Assembly (NCBI RefSeq): GCF_047496725.1
Contig: NW_027328669.1
Coordinates: forward strand, 1,390,501-1,454,500
DNA: 64,000 nt
DNA from: Anoplolepis gracilipes
Lineage: Eukaryota; Arthropoda; Insecta; Hymenoptera; Formicidae
Direction of reading: 5' to 3'
The notes beneath the pieces are model-generated. The model saw only the letters and a program-made list of their open reading frames with translations. It was not told where the DNA came from and made no database searches. Below are positions 34,980 through 48,400 of the stretch, in pieces (the stretch's first letter is position 1; each line of letters starts with the position of its first letter). A program made the translations under genes and the position numbers.

Positions 34980-37900
34980 GGTGTCCCAGACCATCCGTAC
35001 ACAACTTTTATCTCGGAAACAGAGCGAAAGAAAAATGTTTCAGACAAAAGTTGCATGGTTTCGAGGGATACATAAGTTGATAGCATTGGTTTGACCTTGA
35101 ATTTTCATTTGAAGGTCATGTGAAGGTCACGTCGATTTTTTTAAATAGAACACCCTATTTTTTATTGCATATTCTTGTAGCTTACCTCGAGAGCTTTCCA
35201 AACCACTTATGATAAAGTATTTTTTAAGTTATGAGACTTGAAAATTGCAATATTTTGACATAAAATACAAGATAGACATATAAACGCAGCGCGTACTGTA
35301 CGTGTTTCTTTCAGTACGTCCTTTGTAGAGCGCTCCTCCCACTGTCTTACCGCGCGCCTAGTATCAAGTAACAAGTGGGAGACTTCTTCGCGCCGCGCGA
35401 TTATCCTGGCACGGACTGGCCGATCTTTATTAATTTATATCTCATTAATTATAGCGAATTTAGCAAAATGATATAAGACTTTTCTTTTCAGTTTAACACG
35501 CTCTATCTATCCACGAGAGTTGATCCACTAATTCGAAGACACCCTGTATATTACTGCTGTTAGCGTTTCGCACATCCGTCGAATGTAAACCGTACTACCG
35601 CATAATTTCGGAAAAGATCAGAATTGTGAACGGATGATTCGAGAATTGTGAACGACTTAACGCGCATTCGAGCGCTCTATCGCGACGTATCAAATTACGC
35701 GTTATTAATTTGATTCAATTATTAATCACCATCCTCGTGATAGGCTGCAGGGATCGTCGCGGAATTATTGAATAACTGCCATGGTCCTGCAAAGCCAAGA
35801 GCTTGCACCGGGAAAAAGGAGTTTACATCGTCCTAGAGAGAGATATATACATATATCTCGAATATCCTTACGCCCGGTCACAATCAGGTGCGTTCACGCG
35901 CTTAGTGTGTATATGTAGAGCTACTGCCAATATTGTTTTCTTTATTCGATTTTACATTTTGCGATCTTTTTACACTGTTATTTTTATATCATTTTACATC
36001 TGTTATTAATTATTCTTTCTCCTCAATATATCTGTTAATTTTTATTATAATTATAGCGAAATTTTTTTTTTTTTTTTTTATTCAAACATTTGAAGTCATC
36101 GTTCGTCTTTCCCGATCCTTGTGCTACAAATCATCCCCTCTACCAATTAGTATGGCTGAATCGCCGGATGATTACCGTTGCAATTGTCTCTTTTAATTTC
36201 GTTTTTCTTAGCGCATAATTTGGTGTGGCGCAGATCTCTGCGCCTGGCGCCCAACCTTTCGAGAATTTATCGTGGAAACGGAGATATCACGCCGAAGTTG
36301 TGCCGCGGACCATTCCATAGGCCCTCAACAAACAACTTTTGGTCATTAAAGTAACGTTATTTTAAGGAACACGTATTCCTGATGTAATTCTAAGACATTT
36401 TCTTCTTTTTCAAAATTTTATTTAAAGCATAATTTTATGTTATAAGATAAGATAGTTAGCGACTCATGCGGTGGTAATCACCCGTCGGACGCTCAGCTGC
36501 GCCCGCGCCGCGCCGCTTCTGCCTGTCTTTTTTACTCGACACGTGATTTGCTAACTATAATTGCTGATAATTCAAAAACTACGCTTCAAATCAAATTTTG
36601 GTAAAGGAAAAATTGTCTTAGAATTCACTCAAGAATATGTCATTTTAAGGACATCAAGTTGTTTTAAATCTTCCTGTATATATCTATGTATATATGTATA
36701 TGTGTATATATATATATATGGGCTATATATATATATGGGCTATATATATATATATATAGCCCAAGAAAAAAGATGACGGATGGAGAGGATGGGCGAGTTT
36801 TGAGTCCGGAGTATTTTTGAGGTTTTTAGAAGGATAGGGAAAGTAGAAAGTGAAAAGTAAGGGCAGATGAGAAAGCAGAAGGACAGTGATGTGAGAGAAA
36901 GTGGAGTAGAGGAGAAGGTCAAGCAGGGAAGAGAAATATAAGGACGGGAAAACTGGAACGAGAGGATGGAGAAGGATGACGTGGAAGAATTGGGAGGCGA
37001 AGGAGCGAGAAAAGGAGTAGATGCTAGAAGACGGAGGAAGTTGGTAGAAGAGTATAGGTTGAATTTTTGGGGAGAGGTGAGACAAAAGGAAAAAAGAGAA
37101 GAAGGAAAAAATAGTCAAGAGTACAAATGGTGGCAAGAGGTGAAGAGGAGAAGGAGAGGATGGCAGAGGCAAGTGGAGAGGAGAGAGGAGGGGAAAGGAG
37201 AAGATGGTGATGGTGAGCAGGTGCAAGGCGACGGAGAGAAGGAGTTACAAGGAGACAACGGTAGATGGCAGGAGAAGTGTATCGGAGCGCAAGCACGAGG
37301 AGGAAAGATCGAGAGATCGATAGGATGGCGGAAGGCAAGGTGTGATTGATTCGAGACGGGAAGGCAGACCGAGGTATCGATGTTGAGAGGTGCGAGCGGA
37401 CGGGATAAGGCGCACATGTGGTGACTGATTGAGAGGAGAATAGAGAGGATAAGAGTGCGAGAGTGGAGTGAAGGAAGAAGAGTGAAAAAGAAAAGAGAAA
37501 AATGTGAAAGGAGAGATGGAGGAGATGAGAGAGGTAAGGAGTGATGTGAAAGAGATGAAGAAGAGCAAGGAAAGAAAAGCGGAAGATAGAAAGGAGGGAG
37601 ATAAAGGAGGCTATGATGGAAAGAAGCGTGGGCGATGACAGGTGGAGGTTATGTGCGGATAATGAATGGGCAGGAAGAAGGGAAACAAGTAAGGAACGCG
37701 GAGAAGGAGAGAAGGAAAGAGGATGATGGAAGAAGAAGAGGAAAGAAGGAAAAAGAGAGAGGAGAAGAAGAAGGTTCTAAAGTAAGGATGAAGGAGAGAG
37801 CGGCGAGAGCAGAGGAGAAGAACAGAAGAGCACAGAGAGAGTGAGGCATGGTGGAAGAGGGATGAAAAAGAGAAGTGGTTGGAAGAGAAAGAAAGAGAGG

Positions 37901-39009
37901 AAAGAGAGAGGAGGGAAAAGCGGGAGAGCGTCTAGAAAAGGATGGAGGGAAGAGCGGAAAGAGCAAGAAAGGAGAAAGAACGCAGAGAGATAGAAAGAAG
38001 AGAGAGAGCGAAAAGAGAGGAAGAGGAGAAAAGAAGGAAGAGAAAGAGAAATGTGATATGGAGAGGAATAGAAGGGGAAGATCAGGAGGAAAGAAGATAT
38101 ATAGTGGAAGGGATCATTGAGAAGGAGTTAGGCAGGAAGCTGAGGATGAAATGGATAGAAGAAAGAAGAAGGGAGAACGGGACATGGACGGTGCTAACGG
38201 AAATGGAGAGGAGAGAGGACGGGGAAGAGGTACTAGAAAGAGAAGGAAAGATTAGAGGGAATTGGGGAGTAGGAGTGGACGAGGATCTGACACTGGAGGA
38301 GAGGAGAATGAGATGGAGGATAGGGGAGGCAGTAAGAAGAGAAAGAGCGAGGGCAAGAAGGTGATAACAACAAGCAGAGAACTGAGGGTGGATGGGAAGA
38401 GGTGGAGATGGTTAGAAGAGGAGAAAAGATAGAAAGAAGAGGATGGAGAGGAGTGAAATACGAGAGGTAAAAGGAGAGAAAAAGAGGACAAGTAGAGGAA
38501 GGCATAGAAGAGAAGGACAGCCCAGCCAGGAGGAAAGAGAGGAGAGGAAAACTGGAAGAGAGAGGAGAAAATGATTGGGGGAGAGGAGAGACGGAGAGAG
38601 CGGAGAGAGAGATGGAGAAGAGGCGAGAATGGAGAGGAAAGGGGGAGCAAGAGTAGCAGAAGAGAGGGAGGGGAGAAAGGGTAGAGAGGATGGGCCGTGA
38701 GGGAGGGAAAGGGAACCAGTATGTAAGGGTCACAAAATGGCCAGGGTCGTGGGGGAAGAGATTGAGGCAAAGGGGGAAGGTTAGAAGGATGTACAGTATG
38801 TAATTAGTGTATATAGGTAATAGTAAAGAGAGAGAGAGAGAAAGAGTGAGAGAGAGGATGAGAGAGGAGAGTGGAGAAATGTTGTGCTTTAGTGGTAAGA
38901 TAGAGGAAATGAGATGTAAATGAGGAGTCACGAGAAGAAGGAAGAGAGAGGGAGAGAGAAGAAAGAAGTGAGTTTGAGAGAGAAATCGGGATAGGAAAGA
39001 GAGAATGGG

Positions 39010-39051
<42 letters not shown>

Positions 39052-39424
39052 GCGGAGGAAGTGGGAAATGAAGGGAAAGGGAGAGGTTAGAGGTCTGAAG
39101 GGCGTAAAGAGGGAGAAAAGGCGTGGGGCAGGGAGTGGGTTTTTTAAATTGTAAGGCTACACAAAGCCAGGTCCGTGTGGGGAGCTGTTTGTTTTTGTTT
39201 GAACATAGAATGTTGTATAGAGTTAATAATGAAGTGAGGCGCGGAGAGAAAGGGGGAGAAAGAGGAAAGGGAGAGAGAGGGAGAGAGAGGGAGAGAGTGA
39301 GAGAGAGGATGAGAGAGGAGAGCGGAGAAATATTTATCGTTAGCGGTAAGATAGGTTAAGGAGAACATGTAAGAGATGTAAGAGATGGAAATCCCCAAGG
39401 GGAATCAATAAATGTATTTATCTA

Positions 39425-39476
<52 letters not shown>

Positions 39477-42400
39477 TACAAATAATTTGATACGTTGCGA
39501 CAGAGCGCTCGAATGCGCGTTGAGTCGTTCACAATTCTCGAATGTATATATACAGGGTGTCCGGTAATAACTGCCTCACCGCTTATATACAGGTAGAGCA
39601 GATCAAACTGAGTAAAAAAGTCCTCTACCATTTTTCGATTTTCGAAATAATTATCGAGAAATTAATTAAAAAAGATCAGCGAATCCGCGCGAGTAAAGCG
39701 CGCGCGGCGAGCAGTCCGTCCCACCGCTACGCGGTTACTAGGCGCGCTACTCATTCATACGCATCCATTTCCAGTCGTAGACCGCTCCTCCTATCATTCA
39801 ATGAGCGCCTAGTAATCGCGTAGCAGTAGAATGAGCCTTCTCGCCGCGCGCTTGTACTCGACCAGATTTGTCAATCTTTGTTAATTAATTTCTCGATAAT
39901 TATTTCGAAAATTGAAAAATGGTAGAGGACTTTTCTATTCAGTTTGACCTACTCTACCTGTATATGAACGGTGAAGCGGTTATTACCGGACACCCTGTAT
40001 ATGTAATATACATTAATTAATGTATTAATAGCATATTAATATTTTATTATTAATATTTTGTGTCACAAAAAAATATTAAAAACAAGTAAAGTTGTAAAAA
40101 AAAATTATAGGGGTAAAAGAAAATCGGTACGCAGCGGATTCGAATTCTGATCGTTCGCCGGCCGTGTAGGTAAAAAGAGTAACGCGCGCGCTTTAGTCTG
40201 CCTAACCACCGCGCTTCACGCTTTAAGTTGTCTACGGTAGTTAACGTACTGCTGGTCAAATGCTCAACTTTACATACAAATTTCTCGGAAACGAAGGCCT
40301 ATTCACTCAAACTCTCTTACACTTCTACTACCTTCAATCTCCTCTATCGAATAGTATATGTTTCATTTGAAAAACGATTTCGCAGTTCGTACCCATTCCT
40401 TGTAAGGCAAAAATCTCCTTTGGAGATTTGCTTATTTTTGCTCTATGTTGAAGAAAATCACAAAAAAAGAAACAAAATAAGTTTTCCTTTTTTGTCTTCT
40501 TTATTAATATGTTATTCATGTTATCATCTATTTAATGCAGATATTGTTCAAAATGCTGCCCTCTTGCAGCAATGCAAGCATTACATTTAGGACTGACTAA
40601 TTAATAATTAATTGCAGCTAGACATTGTTCTGGTACAACTGACTAAAGACTAAGATTATCGAAAGAGCTCCGAATTATTAAATATAAATAAGTAAGTAAG
40701 AAAGAGGCAATAGGAGCGACGAGATGTGAATCAAAATTATAAATTTTTTATATATAGGTGATGTGTCGCAGGTATATTGACATTAAGTACATTAGTAACA
40801 TTCTATAGAATGGCGGAAATTATAATAAAAATTTGAACGTTTCGATTCATGTTTTGAATCCTCTTCAGCATAATATATAAATTAAATAAATGGATTATAA
40901 ATAGATAAAAACGAAATTAATGAGAAAACATCGCATAATAAAGGCGTAAGACATGTGTGAACTAAAAATCGTATTCGCATGATTAAATGGATCAATGCCT
41001 TAGAACCGCTGTACATATTTGTCGCATGTTAGTTGTATAAATTACATATATATAAAACGATCCAACTTGTTCGGCTCTTTTATTGTACGGCTTGCATAAT
41101 AATCCCGCGAGGCAATTCTCCGAGGTTTCCAGACTGAGGGAGGTATGCAGTTAGATTGAGGGATTAAGTCTGTATTAATAAAATGAGTATAATAAATACC
41201 TGTTTGTAATAAAGTTATTTACCGCTAGTTTGTGTATAATGGTGGTGACTCAGAAAAAGCTTACAGGATATGCATTCCGTTTGTGTGTTGTTGAATCTAT
41301 GATATATATATATATATATCGCGCAACTGATGTTTAACGTGTGGTTATGCCGATGGTACAGATGGTAATGAGCTCAAGGGCGAAAAATATATTTAAGATG
41401 GAAAGAGTTAGATAGGTGACATTAGATCTTAGGCAGTTTGTTTATTATATCATCGTAAATAGCTGGCAAACATTCTATATCTGTTTGTAGATTTATGCTA
41501 TTTATTTGTCGTTTGATGTATAACATTTCAGATATCAGTCTTTTTGTGTAATAGGGCTCATTGTCTAGTATTTGTGCATTGTCCCAGTCAAAGTCATGAT
41601 TGTATGTTAGGCGGTGGTCAGTGATCACTAATTTGTTGTTATTGGGCTTCATTATGTTGGTCTTATGTTCTTTTATCCTAGTATTCAGCTTTCTGCCCGT
41701 TTGACCAACATAAGAAGCGTCGCAATTTAGACAATTAATTTTGTATACCACGTTTGTTTTCATGGGAATAGGGATAGGATCTTTGTGTGTCTTAATAAAT
41801 TTGTTTTTTTTGTTTATACTGCAGTAGGCTAATCTAATGTCGACATCTTTTAGAGCATTCTTTATTTTATCAGTTACTGTATGCAAATATGGAATTGTGA
41901 AATATGAGTTATTATTGGGTGTTTGTGATTTTCTGTCGGATGGTCTATTGTTAATTAAAAACTTTATACGGTTGTTAATTGTTTTGAATATAAAATCGGT
42001 TGGATAGGAGTTGTCCAGTAAAATCTTTATTATAAATTGGATATTCTTTTCATGGAACATGGGATGTGATAATAAAAATACTCTATCAATTGAGCCTATT
42101 ACAGTGCCTCTTTTTTGGTTGTTAGGATGTTGGGAATGGAAATTGAGATATCTACCCGAGAATGTGTTCTTATGGTACCAGTCAAATATTAGATGGTTAT
42201 TAATTAAAATGAGTGTTAGGTCTAAAAAGTTAATTTTGTTGTGGTTATTTTTTTCCACAGTGAACTGTACTCTGTTATGGAAAGAATTAAAAATTGTCAA
42301 TGTCTCGTCAAACTTTTGGCACACCAATGGGCTCCCCACTCTCTCCGATCATCGCCGACATAGTCCTACAAGACATAAAGGAGAAAGCATTGACGTTACT

Positions 42401-45400
42401 GAATTTTACCCCTCCCATTTACTTCAGATACATAGACGACATATTAATATCGGTACCTCCAAAATTTATTGACGAGACATTGACAATTTTTAATTCTTTC
42501 CATAACAGAGTACAGTTCACTGTGGAAAAAAATAACCACAACAAAATTAACTTTTTAGACCTAACACTCATTTTAATTAATAACCATCTAATATTTGACT
42601 GGTACCATAAGAACACATTCTCGGGTAGATATCTCAATTTCCATTCCCAACATCCTAACAACCAAAAAAGAGGCACTGTAATAGGCTCAATTGATAGAGT
42701 ATTTTTATTATCACATCCCATGTTCCATGAAAAGAATATCCAATTTATAATAAAGATTTTACTGGACAACTCCTATCCAACCAATTTTATATTCAAAACA
42801 ATTAACAACCGTATAAAGTTTTTAATTAACAATAGACCATCCGACAGAAAATCACAAACACCCAATAATAACTCATATTTCACAATTCCATATTTGCATA
42901 CAGTAACTGATAAAATAAAGAATGCTCTAAAAGATGTCGACATTAGATTAGCCTACTGCAGTATAAACAAAAAAAACAAATTTATTAAGACACACAAAGA
43001 TCCTATCCCTATTCCCATGAAAACAAACGTGGTATACAAAATTAATTGTCTAAATTGCGACGCTTCTTATGTTGGTCAAACGGGCAGAAAGCTGAATACT
43101 AGGATAAAAGAACATAAGACCAACATAATGAAGCCCAATAACAACAAATTAGTGATCACTGACCACCGCCTAACATACAATCATGACTTTGACTGGGACA
43201 ATGCACAAATACTAGATAATGAGCCCTATTACACAAAAAGACTGATATCTGAAATGTTATACATCAAACGACAAATAAATAGCATAAATCTACAAACAGA
43301 TATAGAATGTTTGCCAGCTATTTACGATGATATAATAAACAAACTGCCTAAGATCTAATGTCACCTATCTAACTCTTTCCATCTTAAATATATTTTTCGC
43401 CCTTGAGCTCATTACCATCTGTACCATCGGCATAACCACACGTTAAACATCAGTTGCGCGATATATATATATATATATATATATATATCATAGATTCAAC
43501 AACACACAAACGGAATGCATATCCTGTAAGCTTTTTCTGAGTCACCACCATTATACACAAACTAGCGGTAAATAACTTTATTACAAACAGGTATTTATTA
43601 TACTCATTTTATTAATACAGACTTAATCCCTCAATCTAACTGCATACCTCCCTCAGTCTGGAAACCTCGGAGAATTGCCTCGCGGGATTATTATGCAAGC
43701 CGTACAATAAAAGAGCCGAACAAGTTGGATCGTTTTATATATATGTAATTTATACAACTAACATGCGACAAATATGTACAGCGGTTCTAAGGCATTGATC
43801 CATTTAATCATGCGAATACGATTTTTAGTTCACACATGTCTTACGCCTTTATTATGCGATGTTTTCTCATTAATTTCGTTTTTATCTATTTATAATCCAT
43901 TTATTTAATTTATATATTATGCTGAAGAGGATTCAAAACATGAATCGAAACGTTCAAATTTTTATTATAATTTCCGCCATTCTATAGAATGTTACTAATG
44001 TACTTAATGTCAATATACCTGCGACACATCACCTATATATAAAAAATTTATAATTTTGATTCACATCTCCTCGCTCCAATTGCCTCTTTCTTACTTACTC
44101 ATTTATATTGACTAAAGACTGATTAAGTAGGAGAAAGCAATAATGTAAACAAACAAAAGAATGTAAAGGATAAGTCATCAAGTGTTTACATACGTAAAGA
44201 ACCTTGAAGCAGAAAGTTCATTAGGTGCCAATCAATTCAAGAGAGCAATTGACAATGAGATTGAATTTTTGTGATTTTCTCCAAAATGAAGCAAAAACAA
44301 GCAAATCTCTAACAGACTTTTTGTCTTAGTTTTTCGGTTTTCCTACAGGCTCCCAAAGTTTTGCAAAATTTAAATTGGGGACACCCTGCATAAGGAATAG
44401 CGCGCGCGTAGCGCGCACCTGTGATGTCTAATCTGTTATAGCCCAATAAGCTATAACCGAAATATTGTGAAATAAGGCGAGAAGCTCCACATATTCCGAA
44501 TGCAGAGCATTGACCGCGCGAACTAATGACACAGCGATCCTCGCGCAGAACGATTGTGAAAACCGGAACACCGCGACGACAATTGCGACAGGGTGCAAGC
44601 AAAGAATTCCGACCTTTGGACTCGCTACGCTTGCACCCGATGTAGGTTAAACGATCCGTACGAATTTTGCGCAAGTACACAGCACGATAAAAACCCGCCC
44701 ACGCTTAGACACGCGGGCAGTCGCGAAATTAAGTTAGTAGTAGTCAAGTGCCATACCGATCAACCGAAAATCAACAGTGATAAAGCGAGTATCCGACAAC
44801 CAAGCAAGGAAGCGAAGAGAGTCGTGTAACTACACCTTGTAGAATTAAAGGACGCTTATTTGCTAAATCCGACTGAGTCTTTCTACTTCATGTCTTGGAA
44901 CTCCTTTGGTCCGTTCCTTCCGGCAAATCCCGAACCCGTGTCGCTCAACCAGCGGCACAATAAATCTAATAAAATAGAAAATAGAAAATATTTTCATTTC
45001 TAATTCAAATCTTTACTTTCCTTCCCAATAAAGTACAAAAATAATTTTTAATGTAATTTTATCCACTAAATACAAATCCGAAGTAAAAAAATTATACAAT
45101 TATACAGGGTGTTTCATTTTAATGTAACATTTTTTTATTTTTGCAAGGTAAAGTGTAATAAAAATGTTCACATAAAAGTTGTTTGACTTTAAGAGAGGCG
45201 TAAGATGATACCATTGATTGGTAGACTACCTGCAAAGATGAAAGGGAGTGATACATTAAAATGGGACACTGTATATACACATGCAAATACATATTTAGTT
45301 ATTATTGTATTCACTTCAGAAAATATTATTATTTTTAAAGCTTTTTTTTTCTTGTTAATATTACATTTCTGTGCTTTAACCTTAACCAGTTATCGTATTT

Positions 45401-48400
45401 TACACAACTATACATTTGTCAATATTAGTTTTTAATTATTTGTTATGAAAAAGCTTTCTGCGTTTATGCAGAGTTAGGACTGTCTATGGATAAGTTTACA
45501 AAGCCTGCATTACTTATTCTTTTTATGTTTACTTAATTTTTATTTTTTATTTTTGAATGTAATTTTTTAATTTTTTACTATTTGAAATATAAAATTAAGA
45601 AATTTTATTCACCTTTATTGTTCCATCATTGGAATCATAAGATGAATATCAAACAAAATTGATTTTTTATTAATTACGCGAGAGCTAATATTTAATTTAT
45701 AATAATAAAATTGTACCTTCAGAACTTGAAGAAAATCTCTTAATAAGTAAAAAAAATTTTTTTTAAATAAAAGCAACTTGTTAAAAACTGATATTGACAA
45801 ATCTGTAATTGTGTAGAATACAATAACTGGTCAATGTTATAATACAGAAATTTTGTATTAAGAAGAGAAAAAATCTTTAAAAATAATAATATGTTTACAG
45901 AAATGGATACAATAACAACTAAATGTATATTTGCATGTGTATATACAGAGTGTCCCATTTTAATGTGTCACTTCCTTCATCTTTGGATAATATATTAAAG
46001 GCACCATCTTACGCTTCTTTTAAAGTCAAACAAGTTTGGTCTGAACATATTTTTGATTACACTTTACGAGGGTAGTTCGTAAAGTTCTCGGCCTAACACA
46101 TATATGATGCCAGGAGTATCAAATGATTATGATTTTTCACAAGTTTGATCCTTCAAATGGCCTACTGTAAAGTTTCAGACAGATGCATTCAGTAGTTCCT
46201 TTGTTACGATCGAGTAAAACGAGTAAGTTGTGATAATTCTCGAAAAATGGATAAAATCGAATGTCATGCAGTGATAAAATATTTTGTTATAAAAGGTTTA
46301 TCGCCAACGGATATAAAAAACGAGCTGGATTCCACTTTGGGAGAAACCACTCTTCGCCATCGTTTTCAACAGTGAAGAAATAGGCTGCTGAATTCAAACG
46401 TGATCGTTCGTCAATTTATGACAATGAATGTTCAGGTCGCCCAAAAACCTCTACTACTGAGGAAATCATCGCAGAAATCCACAATGTCGTGTTAAATGAT
46501 GAAAGAGTGAAAATGTGTGAGCTTGCTAACATTGCGAAGATCTCAATAGATCGTGTTAATAACATCTTACACGAACATTTGCACATGAAAAAGCTTTCGG
46601 CGCGATGGGTGTCGCGTTTGCTAACGGTCGATCAAAAATGTATTCGGATGAATATTTCTCAGGAGTGCTTGGACATGTTTAAACGCAATTCAACCGAGTT
46701 TCTGCGACAATTTATCATAACAGATGAAACATGGATTCATCACTACACGCCAGAGACGAAACAACAGTTTAAGCAATGGGTGGAAACAGGTGGAAGTGCT
46801 CCAAAAAAAGCAAAAACAGTTCCGTCAGCTGGAAAGGTGATGGCGACTGTTTTTGGGATTCAAAGAGTGTGGTGCTTATAGATTATCTAAAAAAAGCTAT
46901 CAACGGAGAATATTATGTAACATTGCTGGAGCAACTGAACGATGTTATTAAGACTAAACGGCCTCATTTGGCAAAGAAAAAGTCCTTTTCCATCACGACA
47001 ATGCACCCGCTCACACATCTTCAATTGCAGTTGCAAAGCTCCATGAATTACGTTTCAAATTGGTACCACACGCACCATATTCACCAGATTTAGCCCCCAG
47101 TGATTTCTACTTGTTTCCAAACATAAAGAAATGGCTCGCTGAAAAAAAATTCAGTTCAAACACGGAGGTCATCACTGAGACGAACGCTTATTTTGAAGGT
47201 TTAGAGACATCATATTATTCTGAAGGTATAAAAAAATTAGAACATCGTTGGTCGATATGTATTGCGTTGAAAGGAGACTATATTGAAAAATAAAAAAAAA
47301 TTTTCTTGAAAATTATGTGTTTTCTTTGTCAGGCCGAAAACTTTTCGAACTACCCTGTGAAAATAAAAAAAATAGTACAATAAAATAGGACACTTTGTAT
47401 AACTGTATAATTTTTTTGGGTAATTATATACTTTAGGGGAGGCAGCTTCAATGACCTTGACATATGTTGTCAAACAACAATAATAGACTTGGCAATGAGA
47501 GCTGTGCGCGAATGTTGATGCGTAAAATTTCTATTTAGAAATTAATTCTGTTTTGCTTTAGAAATTACTTCTTTTGCGAAATTTGATTCGTGCACAAGGC
47601 ACATATTTTATCTGGTGTGTTTCACCACGTAATAGATTCTCATTTTTGAGAATTCTATACCTCTCTTTACCCCCCTAAAAAGATGTAGACGAGAAAAAAT
47701 ATTGGGGCGAAGTCACTGAATCGGGAATTGAACCCGAGTTTTTCACTTGCCGGGCGACTGCTCTTATCATTGAGCTATTCAGCCTCACACCGATACAATC
47801 TGTGTTACAAGCAAAATCTATATCATGCCTTAGACACAGATTCGGTTGGGTTAGTTTTTTTGGAGGGGATAGAGGTGCAGGAAGAGGGGCGGGACCCCTC
47901 CTCTGCTCACGCATTCAATGTGTCATATTTAAATAAATAAATCCGTTAAAAGTACGCTTTATTAAATTTATATGATTTATTTATATGAAAAAATTATGTC
48001 CTATTTATGAAACTTTTTTCGTTTATAACTTTTTAACATGTAACAGAGTTACCAGGGCTGACCATCCACTCCTGAGCAAATAACGGCTTTTAGGCGCTAC
48101 CACACGCTACGGCGTGGAATCCTCGGTTCTCCCACCAGACCACCTCCCCACTCGACATGGAAAGACAAGTGGGAGACCGGCCGGCCATTATACTATAAGC
48201 CGGCTCAATCAAAAAGCCGGCACCAGTGATGCCAGATTCCGAATTTTTGGTAGTCTGCCGTACTCCTATTCTCACGATACGGGATGTGGAAAGGGAAACA
48301 CACATAAGCATAAGGTGCATTCGTGTAAGCGCCGCATTTCAGCTAACTTCGAAAAATAGAAGAGGATAGATATACTATTTTCCGTCTTTTTTTTATTAAG

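Larger units (their letters stand above)
40652..44108. mobile_element. Penelope-like retroelement as a 3.4-kb inverted duplication with a 12-bp target duplication
   Basis: Two nearly identical arms (about 40685-42308 and 42467-44105) face each other around a 158-bp single-copy centre. TGACTAAAGACT lies directly outside both ends (40640-40651, 44109-44120), so the composite was inserted, or at least is bounded, as one unit. Each arm carries the RT C-terminus, a GIY-YIG endonuclease domain and about 700 bp of 3' sequence with a hammerhead-like motif. The left border has about 35 extra bases (AAGATTATCGAAAGAGCTCC...) absent on the right. Adjacent paired copies are a known habit of Penelope-like elements. 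Confidence 0.85.
45103..47401. mobile_element. Foldback element interrupted by a mariner insertion
   Basis: The left arm is 45103-45435: TACAGGGTGTTTCATTTTAA, TTGACTTTAAGAGAGGCGTA, ACACATGCAAATACATATTT, TTTTACACAACTATACATTT. It pairs with 45775-46065 and then with 47359-47401 (GGACACTTTGTATA) once the mariner is left out. Smaller termini (GGGACACTGTATA at 45261 and TACAGAGTGTCCC at 45944) lie within the arms. Confidence 0.8.

Noticed and set aside
36231..36245. TGGCGCCCAAC, resembling a tRNA-Lys primer binding site
   Set aside because: Only 11 bases match, no LTR end (CA) immediately precedes it, and no gag follows. Kept only as a weak hint for the LTR-like remnant at 35559.
36723..38931. 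Long minus-strand open frames rich in Ser, Leu, Pro and Phe
   Set aside because: They are complements of the purine-rich LINE strand. The lack of stops follows from composition, and no domain is visible.
44309..44829. Two overlapping frames with several Cys/Arg
   Set aside because: Both lie in the GC-rich LTR-like block 44434-44925 and its border, with no recognisable family.
48090..48359. Overlapping 76- and 81-residue frames
   Set aside because: The GC-rich segment is probably an LTR-like insertion and the frames have no domain. I could not confirm borders for the segment itself.
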